Of a DNA stretch of 64,000 bases, positions 16,685 through 24,598 are shown in pieces. Positions within the stretch are counted from its first letter, which is position 1; the number at the start of each line of letters is the position of its first letter. The notes below the pieces were generated by a model, which saw only the letters and a program-made list of their open reading frames with translations, did not search any database and was not told where the DNA came from. The stretch is taken from positions 882,212 through 946,211 of the forward strand of contig NZ_SJPT01000001.1 of NCBI RefSeq assembly GCF_007860095.1. Reading direction: 5' to 3'. The translations under genes were made by a program, and so were the position numbers. Origin of the DNA: Novipirellula galeiformis (lineage in GTDB: Bacteria; Planctomycetota; Planctomycetia; Pirellulales; Pirellulaceae).

Positions 16685-17356
16685 CTAACAATACCGCTTG
16701 GCTAATTGCCGCGGCGAGGCTCCCAAGCGGTAGCGGCATTGCAGATTCCAATTCCGCAGCGTTTGACGGACGATGCCTCGTTCTTCCCAGCGACGGGCAC
16801 TGATCGTGATCGGACCGGAAAGCAACACAGGTCTAGCGATCGCTCGCATGGTCCGTGAAAAAGCCACGTCTTCCATCAATTCGATCTCTTCAAAACCGCC
16901 GGCTTGTTTGTAGACGGCTCGGCGGACAAAAATGGCTTGGTCGCCAAACGCCATGCCGCGATAGCGAACTCGCGCCGCATTCCCTTTTTCGAGGATTCGG
17001 TAGGCACGCCGCGGGTGATCGATTCGTTGCTGAAACGCTCCCCACACGACATCGGGGATTTCGCAGATTTGGTTTAGACACGACGCATCGAGTTGATTGT
17101 CGGCGTGTAGGAACAGTACCATTTCGCGACTTGCGAAAACGGCACCTGCGTTCAATTGAATGCCACGTCCGGGAATCGAGCGAATGATTTTTGTGGCTCC
17201 CGCCGCGGTTGCGACGGAGACGGTTTCATCATCACTACCTCCGTCGCAAACGATCACTTCGGACGCCCCAGCCTGCAACGCCGAACGAATCGCATACGCG
17301 ATCGACTGAGCTTCATTGATCGCGGGGATGACCACTGAAATATCCGCGGGTGTCAT
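16685..17356 (-). CDS. GT2-family glycosyltransferase, TIGR04283-like
   Basis: A 223-residue family 2 glycosyltransferase. It starts ISVVIPAINEAQSI, has the VCDGGSDDET nucleotide-binding box, LFLHADNQLD as the metal-binding loop, and FGDQAIFVRR, the arrangement of the TIGR04283 family. Some members are linked to arsenosugar synthesis, though most have no proven role. The ATG at 17356 overlaps the stop of the LptF/G-like gene in an ATGA, so the two are translationally coupled. An arsenic link is not supported by neighbours here. A lipid-linked glycan is equally possible. Confidence 0.88.
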   Translation of the reverse strand: MTPADISVVIPAINEAQSIAYAIRSALQAGASEVIVCDGGSDDETVSVATAAGATKIIRSIPGRGIQLNAGAVFASREMVLFLHADNQLDASCLNQICEIPDVVWGAFQQRIDHPRRAYRILEKGNAARVRYRGMAFGDQAIFVRRAVYKQAGGFEEIELMEDVAFSRTMRAIARPVLLSGPITISARRWEERGIVRQTLRNWNLQCRYRLGASPRQLAKRYC

Positions 17357-18492
17357 TCGTTTTGTACTTCTCGAAGTCGGACATAGGCTATCGGTCCCAG
17401 AATCAGCAGCGGCACCCAAGCGGACATCGCGGGTGACAATAAGTAGCCGCTGCCTCCCATCGCACCTGAGAGCGTTTTGATACCAAAAAAGAACATCACG
17501 GTGCCAATCGCAACGGCGATCATTAGAAATAGATTCCGTCCGCGTCGATTCACGACGATGGGCAACCCGAGTAACACCAAGGCGTAATCCAGTGTCGGCC
17601 GGACCATCCGTTCGTGCAACAGCACTTGGACACTCATGCTGCTATGGACCGCTGGGTTTTTAATTCGCGACGCCAGTTCGGAGATCGAGACCATGCGAGA
17701 CGTTGATTGATCGGTTTGTAAGAATTCGGAATGGATGGTCGTTGCGATGAAACATTCATTGGGCTGTAGCCACGGATGATCGTGCCGAGTCAAAATGACA
17801 GGGCGATTTTGGGTTCCTACCGAGGGCAGCGAATCGATTTGCTCGGGCCGTTTGATCCCACGGACCCAATAGCCTTCGGCATGATCCGCGGTCGCTTCGG
17901 TCCACTGTGCGGTTCGAGCGGTGATCAAATCTCCGTAGCCCGCAAAATCACCGTCCAACCGAAAACTGGGGTAGTTGATGCGTTTGCTTTTGGCCAACAA
18001 CGATGCCCCTTCGATCAAGATTTGGTTGGTCAAGTCGTAGCAAGGAAGGATCGGTTGTTCGGGTTCCTGTTCCATCGCTTTGGCTTTCATTGCCAGAGCA
18101 TCACGGTAATGCGGCAACAAGAATTCTCGATTCACTAATTGAACCGCGATGATCAGAAAGGACGCGACGAGCATGGGACGCAGAATCCGGCCATGTGAAA
18201 TGCCTGCCGAAAGCGTCGCCGTCATTTCACCGGTGCGTCGCAGCCATCCGACGGTAAATAGCAATGACATCAAGACAATGATGGCGCCGGTCCAGTCGAA
18301 TAACAACAACATGTAGGGACCGTAGAACCGGATCATCACCCGCACCAATCCGCCGTCGGTTCGCGCTTGATGGACAAGGTCATCGAGGCTGGTGAAGGCG
18401 TGAAATACGATAAAAATGCCCGCAATCGAGCAAAAACATACCAACACCGTGCGGAGGAATAAAATCAGGATGTATCGATCAATCTTGGTCAC
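17353..18492 (-). CDS. LptF/LptG (YjgP/YjgQ) family permease
   Basis: A 379-residue inner-membrane protein with the LptF/G layout: a start (MTKIDRYILILFLRT) with the first membrane helix, two more helices near 60 and 100 (LRRTGEMTATLSAGIS is the family loop), a periplasmic jellyroll-like region from about 130 to 280, and three helices at the end. LptF/G move LPS to the Lpt bridge. A lone copy could act as a homodimer or with another copy elsewhere. I chose GTG 18492 because it gives the family N-terminus and a GGA at a good distance; a TTG at 18498 is open too. It is coupled to the downstream glycosyltransferase. Confidence 0.9.
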   Translation of the reverse strand: MTKIDRYILILFLRTVLVCFCSIAGIFIVFHAFTSLDDLVHQARTDGGLVRVMIRFYGPYMLLLFDWTGAIIVLMSLLFTVGWLRRTGEMTATLSAGISHGRILRPMLVASFLIIAVQLVNREFLLPHYRDALAMKAKAMEQEPEQPILPCYDLTNQILIEGASLLAKSKRINYPSFRLDGDFAGYGDLITARTAQWTEATADHAEGYWVRGIKRPEQIDSLPSVGTQNRPVILTRHDHPWLQPNECFIATTIHSEFLQTDQSTSRMVSISELASRIKNPAVHSSMSVQVLLHERMVRPTLDYALVLLGLPIVVNRRGRNLFLMIAVAIGTVMFFFGIKTLSGAMGGSGYLLSPAMSAWVPLLILGPIAYVRLREVQNE

Positions 18493-18776
18493 GATCAATC
18501 CAGGTGGGGTCGAAGGGAGGAAATGAAGTGAAACGGCAAACGGGCTGCGTTTGCATCGTATCTAGGGTGGACTATCTAAATTCATGGCGGTTGAGACAAG
18601 ACCAGTCGTGAAATCCGCCAATGGGAACACGCCGTTTTGACGTTGTTTGCGGCGTTCGACTCACCGGTCCAATAGGGGCGTTTCCAAATCGGTGACCAAC
18701 TTGGGAAGGTTGGCGGCGCCCGTTGGGGTCGCGTCGGTTCGCTTGGGTTGTCGGTCTTTCGGGGTATACTCCAGTG

Positions 18777-20429
18777 ATGAATGTGCCGTCGAGAGATATG
18801 CCGAAGCCCCCAATCGCTCCGACGATTGCGGGGGAAGATTCGTTGTTGGACAGCGTGATGGCGGATTACGTCGAGAGGCAGGAAAAAGGGCTCTCGCCCG
18901 ACCCCAACCAATACCTGATCTCGTACCCCCAATTTGCCGATGAACTGAAAAGCTTTTTTCGCAATCATCATTGGCTCGCTGGCGATCCGAGCCCTGCGAT
19001 CGTGCCGCCCACGTTGGTGGGAACCCGTATCGGGCCCTATCAAATCGAGTGCGAGATCGCTCGTGGAGGGATGGGGGTGGTGTACCGGGCCAACCAAGAC
19101 AACCTCGGGCGACCGGTTGCTTTGAAGCTGATCAGCAGCGGGGTTTTGGCCTGTGAAGAAGAACGGCGCCGGTTTCGGATCGAAGCCGAAGCGGCTGCGG
19201 GACTGCATCACCCCGGCATCATTGCGATTCACGATATTGGATCGTGGGGCGGTTATGAGTACTTTTCGATGACGTTGGTCGAAGGCCCTACGCTTCAACA
19301 GAACGTCGATGACCGAAGTTTGGACAACCGGTGTTTTGATGATCCGGAGGCGGCTAAGATCGTTCGCGATGTCGCCTGTGCGGTTGCCTACGCCCACCGC
19401 GCCGGCATCGTGCATCGGGATCTGAAGCCCGAGAATATTCTGATCGCCGACGATGGCCGTCCGTTGGTGGCCGATTTTGGGTTAGCCAAATGGCATCGTG
19501 ATGGAGCCCTCGTCACGCGGACGGGCCAAGTTTTAGGAACGCCTCATTACATGAGCCCCGAACAAGCGGCCGGAGTGCGTGACGTCAACGAAGCCGCAGA
19601 TATCTATTCCCTCGGTGCGATTTTGTACGCATTGTTGACCGGCCATCCGCCTCACCAAGAACAATCGGCGGCCGAAATTCTTCGCGCGGTGCTGCACGAC
19701 GATCCGATCTCGCCTCGATTGATTCGCCACACGATCCCTACGGATTTGGAGGCGATCTGTTTGAAAGCAATGCACTACGAAGCCGATTGTCGCTATCCGT
19801 CGGCCGAGGCGTTTGCCGATGATCTGGACCGCTATCTAGCGGGGGAGGAGGTTGCCGCGTGCAGCAGTGGGATCCTGGACCGAGTCGCGCGCGAAATCCG
19901 TCGCGACCAGCACCAGAACGATTTTGCCGCCTGGGGTAACACGTTGACCGGCATCGGGATGATCATCTTTGTCACCCACCTGGTGATCTTCACGATGGAT
20001 CGACTTTTGTTTCCGACCTGGATTGCCTATTGGATTCCGCGAGTCATCATGCTGTCATTGATCTTCGCTTCGATCTATTGGGCCCGACGTGGTCAGATCT
20101 TGCCGCGGACGGTCGCCGAGCGTCCGGTTTGGTCGATTTGGCTCGGTTACTTAACGTGCCTGTTCACGATGAACCTGTTATTGCTGTTCGGAGAGCTTGA
20201 TGGGCGGGTCTTATTTCCAATCGCATCGGCGCTGAGCGGGTTTGGGTTTATCGCGATGGGGGGACACGTGTGGGGCGGGACCGCAATCCTTGGACTGACT
20301 TTCTTGGTGGGCGCCGTGATCTCGATGGGATGGTTGCCGTACGCCTCGCTTGTGTTTGGATCGATTTGGTTGGTCAATTTGTTGGTGTTGGGGCGACACT
20401 ACCGGTCGCGGCAGCGACCGGAAATCTAA
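18777..20429 (+). CDS. Membrane-anchored Ser/Thr protein kinase (PknB-like)
   Basis: A 550-residue protein with a short N-terminal leader, a kinase domain at about 85-350 and a C-terminal block of hydrophobic helices (about 385-545). All kinase motifs are present: GGMGVVYRA, VALKLI, HRDLKPENIL (catalytic Asp near 213), DFGLAK and GTPHYMSPEQ. The C-terminal block predicts about five membrane helices with little outside loop, so there is no obvious ligand-binding sensor domain. Many planctomycetes carry dozens of such kinases. The start is ATG 18777; ATG 18798 also fits. It is divergent from the LptF/G-like gene. Confidence 0.93.
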   Translation: MNVPSRDMPKPPIAPTIAGEDSLLDSVMADYVERQEKGLSPDPNQYLISYPQFADELKSFFRNHHWLAGDPSPAIVPPTLVGTRIGPYQIECEIARGGMGVVYRANQDNLGRPVALKLISSGVLACEEERRRFRIEAEAAAGLHHPGIIAIHDIGSWGGYEYFSMTLVEGPTLQQNVDDRSLDNRCFDDPEAAKIVRDVACAVAYAHRAGIVHRDLKPENILIADDGRPLVADFGLAKWHRDGALVTRTGQVLGTPHYMSPEQAAGVRDVNEAADIYSLGAILYALLTGHPPHQEQSAAEILRAVLHDDPISPRLIRHTIPTDLEAICLKAMHYEADCRYPSAEAFADDLDRYLAGEEVAACSSGILDRVAREIRRDQHQNDFAAWGNTLTGIGMIIFVTHLVIFTMDRLLFPTWIAYWIPRVIMLSLIFASIYWARRGQILPRTVAERPVWSIWLGYLTCLFTMNLLLLFGELDGRVLFPIASALSGFGFIAMGGHVWGGTAILGLTFLVGAVISMGWLPYASLVFGSIWLVNLLVLGRHYRSRQRPEI

Positions 20430-20657
20430 CAAAGCCCGCATCATCTGAATAATCGTCGCGTCAGTGAACGGTCGTCATGATCGATGCCGACTGCACAAGG
20501 TAGCGACGCAGTCTTGGTCGACAGAATCGGAACGTCGCTAGGATCCGCGATACCGTGAATGCGAAGGCGTGTTTCACGCTTGGATTGTTTCCCGGTGGAT
20601 CGTTGTGTCGCTTCTGTGATTTTCACGCCCTTGATACCCGCTGCCCACGGCAATGCT

Positions 20658-21164
20658 ATGTCACGATTTTTCTTGGCCATTACGATCGCGTGTCTCTCGG
20701 TTTCGGCAAACGCGCATCACCCCGATCGTGAAAACCAGCCGGTTCATCCGCGAATCGATGTGATCGGTCCGCTTGGCAATCGGTTACCTGAGTCCTATCG
20801 GCGCAAATTCAATCGACCGACGTACCTTGGCGGCAAAGTGGCTTACCACATCGCCCCGTCCAGCCAGGAGGCGATGGCATGGCACAAGGCCGAGCATCGT
20901 GGGGCGTATGCCAATAAGTCGTGTCGCTCGGTGACACATTACTTCTACCCGAAGCCGTGGGAGGCGATGCGGATCGGACCTCGCGTCTCGTCCGATTCGC
21001 AGGATGACGGCATTGTCCAAGCGGACGAGGACGCCACAGACCCTTCGCTACGACTAGACCCAAGAACTGATTATTGGGAGGCGGAGGCGGTCCCCTCGTC
21101 TGCCAGCGACGTTCCCACGGTGGGGCTAAAGCTAGCCGATCCGTTGGATTTGATCGGAGAGTAA
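20658..21164 (+). CDS. Secreted hypothetical protein
   Basis: A 168-residue product with a signal peptide (MSRFFLAITIACLSVSANA, likely cleaved before HHPDR). The mature part is rich in His, Tyr, Pro and Arg (HYFYPKPWEAMRIG, HIAPSSQEAMAW) and ends in an acidic segment. No family is recognised. The start is ATG 20658, where the signal sequence begins; the frame is open back to 20559. It lies 228 bp after the kinase gene on the same strand and may be transcribed with it. Confidence 0.65.
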   Translation: MSRFFLAITIACLSVSANAHHPDRENQPVHPRIDVIGPLGNRLPESYRRKFNRPTYLGGKVAYHIAPSSQEAMAWHKAEHRGAYANKSCRSVTHYFYPKPWEAMRIGPRVSSDSQDDGIVQADEDATDPSLRLDPRTDYWEAEAVPSSASDVPTVGLKLADPLDLIGE

Positions 21165-21225
21165 GGCTGGGGATGGCAGTACCCGAGGCGTCAGGGGTCA
21201 AGTTGCGTTATTTAAGGTGTTCCGG

Positions 21226-21289
21226 GCTGAAAGCCCAGCAAGCTGAAGGCCCAGCAAGCTGAAGGCCCAGCAAGCTGAAAGCCCAGCAA
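21226..21289. repeat. Four tandem copies of a 16-bp unit
   Basis: Four consecutive copies of GCTGAARGCCCAGCAA (R = A or G), with no other differences. Each unit holds the inverted repeat GCTG...CAGC. It lies in the 515-bp gap (21165-21679) before the TolC-like gene. I see no other gene or clear promoter in that gap. Confidence 0.9.
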
Positions 21290-21679
21290 TTTGCCTAGGC
21301 TGGTCCAACCGAGCGAGATCTTCTTTGCGGATCTTCTTTGCGGATCGTCTTACCAGGGCTTTGCCCCTAAATCCAAAAGTGCAATTTCAACGCTGACGCG
21401 TCGGGTTTTGATTTTGATAGCGTGCGGTATTCAAAAGCCGTCCCGCGTCCATGCACCTTCAATCGCGACAACTTCAAGAAAATTCTCAGAAGCGTCAAAG
21501 TTTACCTAACCGGACTCCGATAACTACTCTCGGACGAGGAGGTCTCGAGTTGCTACGTGGCAATTTCGGGGCTTCACGGAGGGGGGCTTCCACACTCGGC
21601 CCGATCGGAATGCGCTCGTCGCCTATGGCGACATCGTTAAAGCGTGTTTCACGGCGGCACCGCCCAGGAAGCCTTGAGC

Positions 21680-24109
21680 ATGAACCGCTCGCTGTTACGA
21701 TTCACTGCGTATCTTCAGCTTGGGATGACCATCCTATTCGCGTGTGGGTGCGCACCGACACAACCGTTTTTTCTGAATGAGTCTCCGGACCTTCAGTTCT
21801 ATCTCAACCAAGCGACGGCGATCGAGTATCCCGACGTTGAAGTGGAGCATTTGGCCGAGACCACCGGCGCGCTGCCTCCGTTGACGGTTGGGAATCACGA
21901 TTACCAGTTCTGGAATTTGTCGTTGGAAGAGTGCGTGTCGATCGCACTTCAGAACTCGAAGTTCTTCATCACCACCAACGGCAACGCTGAATTCCGCCAA
22001 AACGTTGCGGCCCAATTCACCAGCGGGAATGCCGATCAATTTGGCAGCATCTACGACATCGCGGTTCAGCAATCGACCACGCAATCGGTTCCTTTGACCG
22101 TCGACGGCAGCGGTAACCGCGTCTTGCCACGAGGCGTGTTGCGTGCCAACCAAGTCGGTGGCGTGGAAGACGCGTTGGCCGAATTTGATGCTCAAGCGAG
22201 CGGTTTCATTAACTATGGGACCACCGATCGCACCCGTAACGTTGGTGCACTTAACAGCATCAATCCGCAACAATCGCAAGGGGTCGATACCACTCAGCAA
22301 GCCGCGATCAGCAAGCGAATGGCTACCGGCGGCGTCGCCACGCTTCGTCAACAAGTCATCTACTCGCATAGCAACGCCGAGATCAGTGCGGTTTCACGAG
22401 CCGTGCCAAGCGATTGGACTGCCGTGCTTGAAGCTCAAGTGCAACATCCATTGATGCGAAATCGTGGCACCTTGATCAATCGCATTCCGGTCGTGCTCGC
22501 CAGTCTCAATGAAGACCTGACCATTGCAGATTTCGAAGCTCAAACTCGTAACTTGGTTCGCGATGTCGAGGTCGCTTATTGGAACCTTTATGTTTCCTAC
22601 CGCAACGTGGCGACCGCGATCATCGGTCGTAACAGTGCGATTGCAACGGCTCAATTCGCTCGTTTGAACTTGGAAAACGGGACAGGCACACGCCAAGAGT
22701 TAGCTCAAGCGGTCGAGCAATACTACCAATTCCGCGGCATCCTAGAATCGGCCATCGCTGGCTCGAATCTTCCCGGTTCGGATCGATTTGGCGTCTATGG
22801 TAACGAACGTGTGCTGCGTGAATTGATGGGCATCACCGCGACCGACGGGCGCTTGGTCCGTCCCATCGACGAGCCTTCGTTGGCCCGCGTCGAATTTGAC
22901 TGGAACGAGTCGGTTGCACAAATGTTGTATCTCAGCCCAGAAGTTCGCCGTAACAAAACTCGGATCAAACAGAACGAGTTGGAATTGATGGCTGCGAAGA
23001 ATCAAATTCTTCCCGAAGTCAACGTCTCGCTGCTGTACCGTTGGGTTGGCCAAGGCGACACGCTTGGACCTCCCAGTGGCAGTGACGTGGCCGGCCCGAA
23101 CCCAGGTAGCAGTGCGTTGGGCGAATTGACCGGCGGCAATTATCAAGAAGGAGCAGTGCGTTTAGAGATCACGCCACCGGCCTTGGGGGCTCGACGTGAA
23201 TTGACACGGATTCGTGGCGCCCAATTGCGGTTGTCTCGCGAAAAAGCCTTCTTGCAAGAACAAGAGCGGTTGTTGGTCAGCCAATTGAGTGACGCGACCG
23301 CCAAGGTTGCAACGCACTACCAATTGGTGCAAACCAATGCACAACGATGGCAAGCCGCCGAGCAAGAAGTGGAAGCACGATTGGCCGAATTCAAGGGTGG
23401 ACGAAGTCCCGTGAACGTTGTGCTGCAAAGTCAACAGCGTCGTGCACAAGCACAAATCGATTATTACCGAGCACTCGGTGAATACAACAAATCAATCAAT
23501 TACGTCGACTATATGAAGGGCACGCTGCTGGCGAACAGCAACATCACCTTGGCCGAAGGGCCTTGGAACAAGAAAGCGTACTGGGATGCCCTGGAACGAG
23601 CTCGTGAGCGAAGTGCGGGGAAACAAGTCAAGTACGGTGTGACGCGGCCCGGGGTTGTGCGAACCGGACCGGTACGCGATGCCAACGCCGCCGTCGACAT
23701 GATGGATGGATCGACCACGTCGATGGGCCACACCATGGTGCCGGGCGAAGAGTTCCTCAACGATCCGTTGAACATGAATCTGGGGCCTTACCGTGATGCG
23801 ATCGACGTGAACGATATTCCACTCGGCGAGATGGGGTCACCTCAGGAGATGTTTGATCCCGGCACATCGGTCGAGCAACTTCCACCTGGGATTCCGTCAC
23901 CACGCGGGGTTCCCAGCGAAGCGGCTCCCGCGATGCCAAGCATCGATAGCCTGCCTGATGCGGGAACATTGCAACCCTTGGACATTCCGGTGGGAAGCTC
24001 CGTCGCTCCGATGAACTACGAAACGGAATCGGCTTCAGCAAGTATTTCGGATGTCGACATCCGCTACGCACCCACCCCAGTAGCACGTCGAGCACTACCG
24101 TCTCGTTAG
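21680..24109 (+). CDS. TolC-family outer-membrane efflux lipoprotein with long C-terminal extension
   Basis: An 809-residue TolC-like protein, much longer than the usual 450-500. The signal sequence ends in a lipobox (ILFACGC), so the mature protein is lipidated. The duplicated TolC body spans about residues 70-620, with LSLEECVSIALQNS early on, VEVAYWNLYVSYRNV and the long helices of each half (LEARLAEF-type repeats). The last roughly 180 residues are low-complexity, Pro/Met/Asp-rich and probably disordered. It would form the outer-membrane duct for a tripartite pump or type I exporter. No membrane-fusion or inner pump gene is adjacent, so it must work with a pump encoded elsewhere. Confidence 0.9.
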   Translation: MNRSLLRFTAYLQLGMTILFACGCAPTQPFFLNESPDLQFYLNQATAIEYPDVEVEHLAETTGALPPLTVGNHDYQFWNLSLEECVSIALQNSKFFITTNGNAEFRQNVAAQFTSGNADQFGSIYDIAVQQSTTQSVPLTVDGSGNRVLPRGVLRANQVGGVEDALAEFDAQASGFINYGTTDRTRNVGALNSINPQQSQGVDTTQQAAISKRMATGGVATLRQQVIYSHSNAEISAVSRAVPSDWTAVLEAQVQHPLMRNRGTLINRIPVVLASLNEDLTIADFEAQTRNLVRDVEVAYWNLYVSYRNVATAIIGRNSAIATAQFARLNLENGTGTRQELAQAVEQYYQFRGILESAIAGSNLPGSDRFGVYGNERVLRELMGITATDGRLVRPIDEPSLARVEFDWNESVAQMLYLSPEVRRNKTRIKQNELELMAAKNQILPEVNVSLLYRWVGQGDTLGPPSGSDVAGPNPGSSALGELTGGNYQEGAVRLEITPPALGARRELTRIRGAQLRLSREKAFLQEQERLLVSQLSDATAKVATHYQLVQTNAQRWQAAEQEVEARLAEFKGGRSPVNVVLQSQQRRAQAQIDYYRALGEYNKSINYVDYMKGTLLANSNITLAEGPWNKKAYWDALERARERSAGKQVKYGVTRPGVVRTGPVRDANAAVDMMDGSTTSMGHTMVPGEEFLNDPLNMNLGPYRDAIDVNDIPLGEMGSPQEMFDPGTSVEQLPPGIPSPRGVPSEAAPAMPSIDSLPDAGTLQPLDIPVGSSVAPMNYETESASASISDVDIRYAPTPVARRALPSR

Positions 24110-24193
24110 ACACGAGACGACACCAATTTTCCTTCGGGCGGAGGCATACGAGGGCTGCCCGCATTACGCGTCGGGAACGACAGCCCTCGTAAA

Positions 24194-24235
24194 ACGAAAG
24201 TTCGAGCGCGCCGCAAGGCGCCTCGAACTTTTCGT
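24194..24235 (+). terminator. Stem-loop terminator after the TolC-like gene
   Basis: ACGAAAGTTCGAGCGCGCC, loop GCAA, GGCGCCTCGAACTTTTCGT: a stem of about 18 bp with a one-base slip, containing a TTTT. Before it, at 24148-24190, is a 10-bp inverted repeat ACGAGGGCTG/CAGCCCTCGT. Confidence 0.6.
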
Positions 24236-24243
24236 CGTTGGTA

Positions 24244-24402
24244 GCTGGGATAGGCTTCCCAGCGTGTCCTCTTCATTGGAATCCGCTTCAAGTATCCCGC
24301 CGCATCAGGAATTTCCGCTAGGCGATCGATGGAGGGCCGGTTCCCACCGGCCACTCATGTGCGGCCGGTGCCCGGTAGGAACCGGCCCTACCCCCTCCCA
24401 GC
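24244..24402. repeat. Intergenic repeats: GATAGGCTTCC motif and GGCCGGTTCC palindromes
   Basis: Begins with GCTGGGATAGGCTTCCCAGC (a palindrome-like unit shared with 32491) and continues with a GGGCCGGTTCCCACCGGCC element at about 24332 and its inverse, GGTAGGAACCGGCCCTACCC, at about 24380. The GGCCGGTTCC family also occurs at about 27620 and 39877. The 24110-24598 gap otherwise carries no gene. Confidence 0.75.
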
Positions 24403-24598
24403 GTAAAACTTCGTCGAAACGGCGTCGTTTCGGGCTTGGATTCTGCCCACAAGGAGCAGTGGGATACCAGGAATCGCTCGCCGAAATTATGTTGATCCTT
24501 GTGTTGCTGACGCTTAACAAATTGCCAAAACGCCGTTGGGCACTCCAGCAACCTGCAGAGGCAAACTAGATCAACCCTCTTTCGGGCCCCTTCGGAAC

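Noticed and set aside
21226-21289. Tandem repeats as a CRISPR array
   Set aside because: Units are 16 bp and directly adjacent with no spacers, and no cas genes are present. The 18-bp repeat at 36258 is rejected for the same reason.
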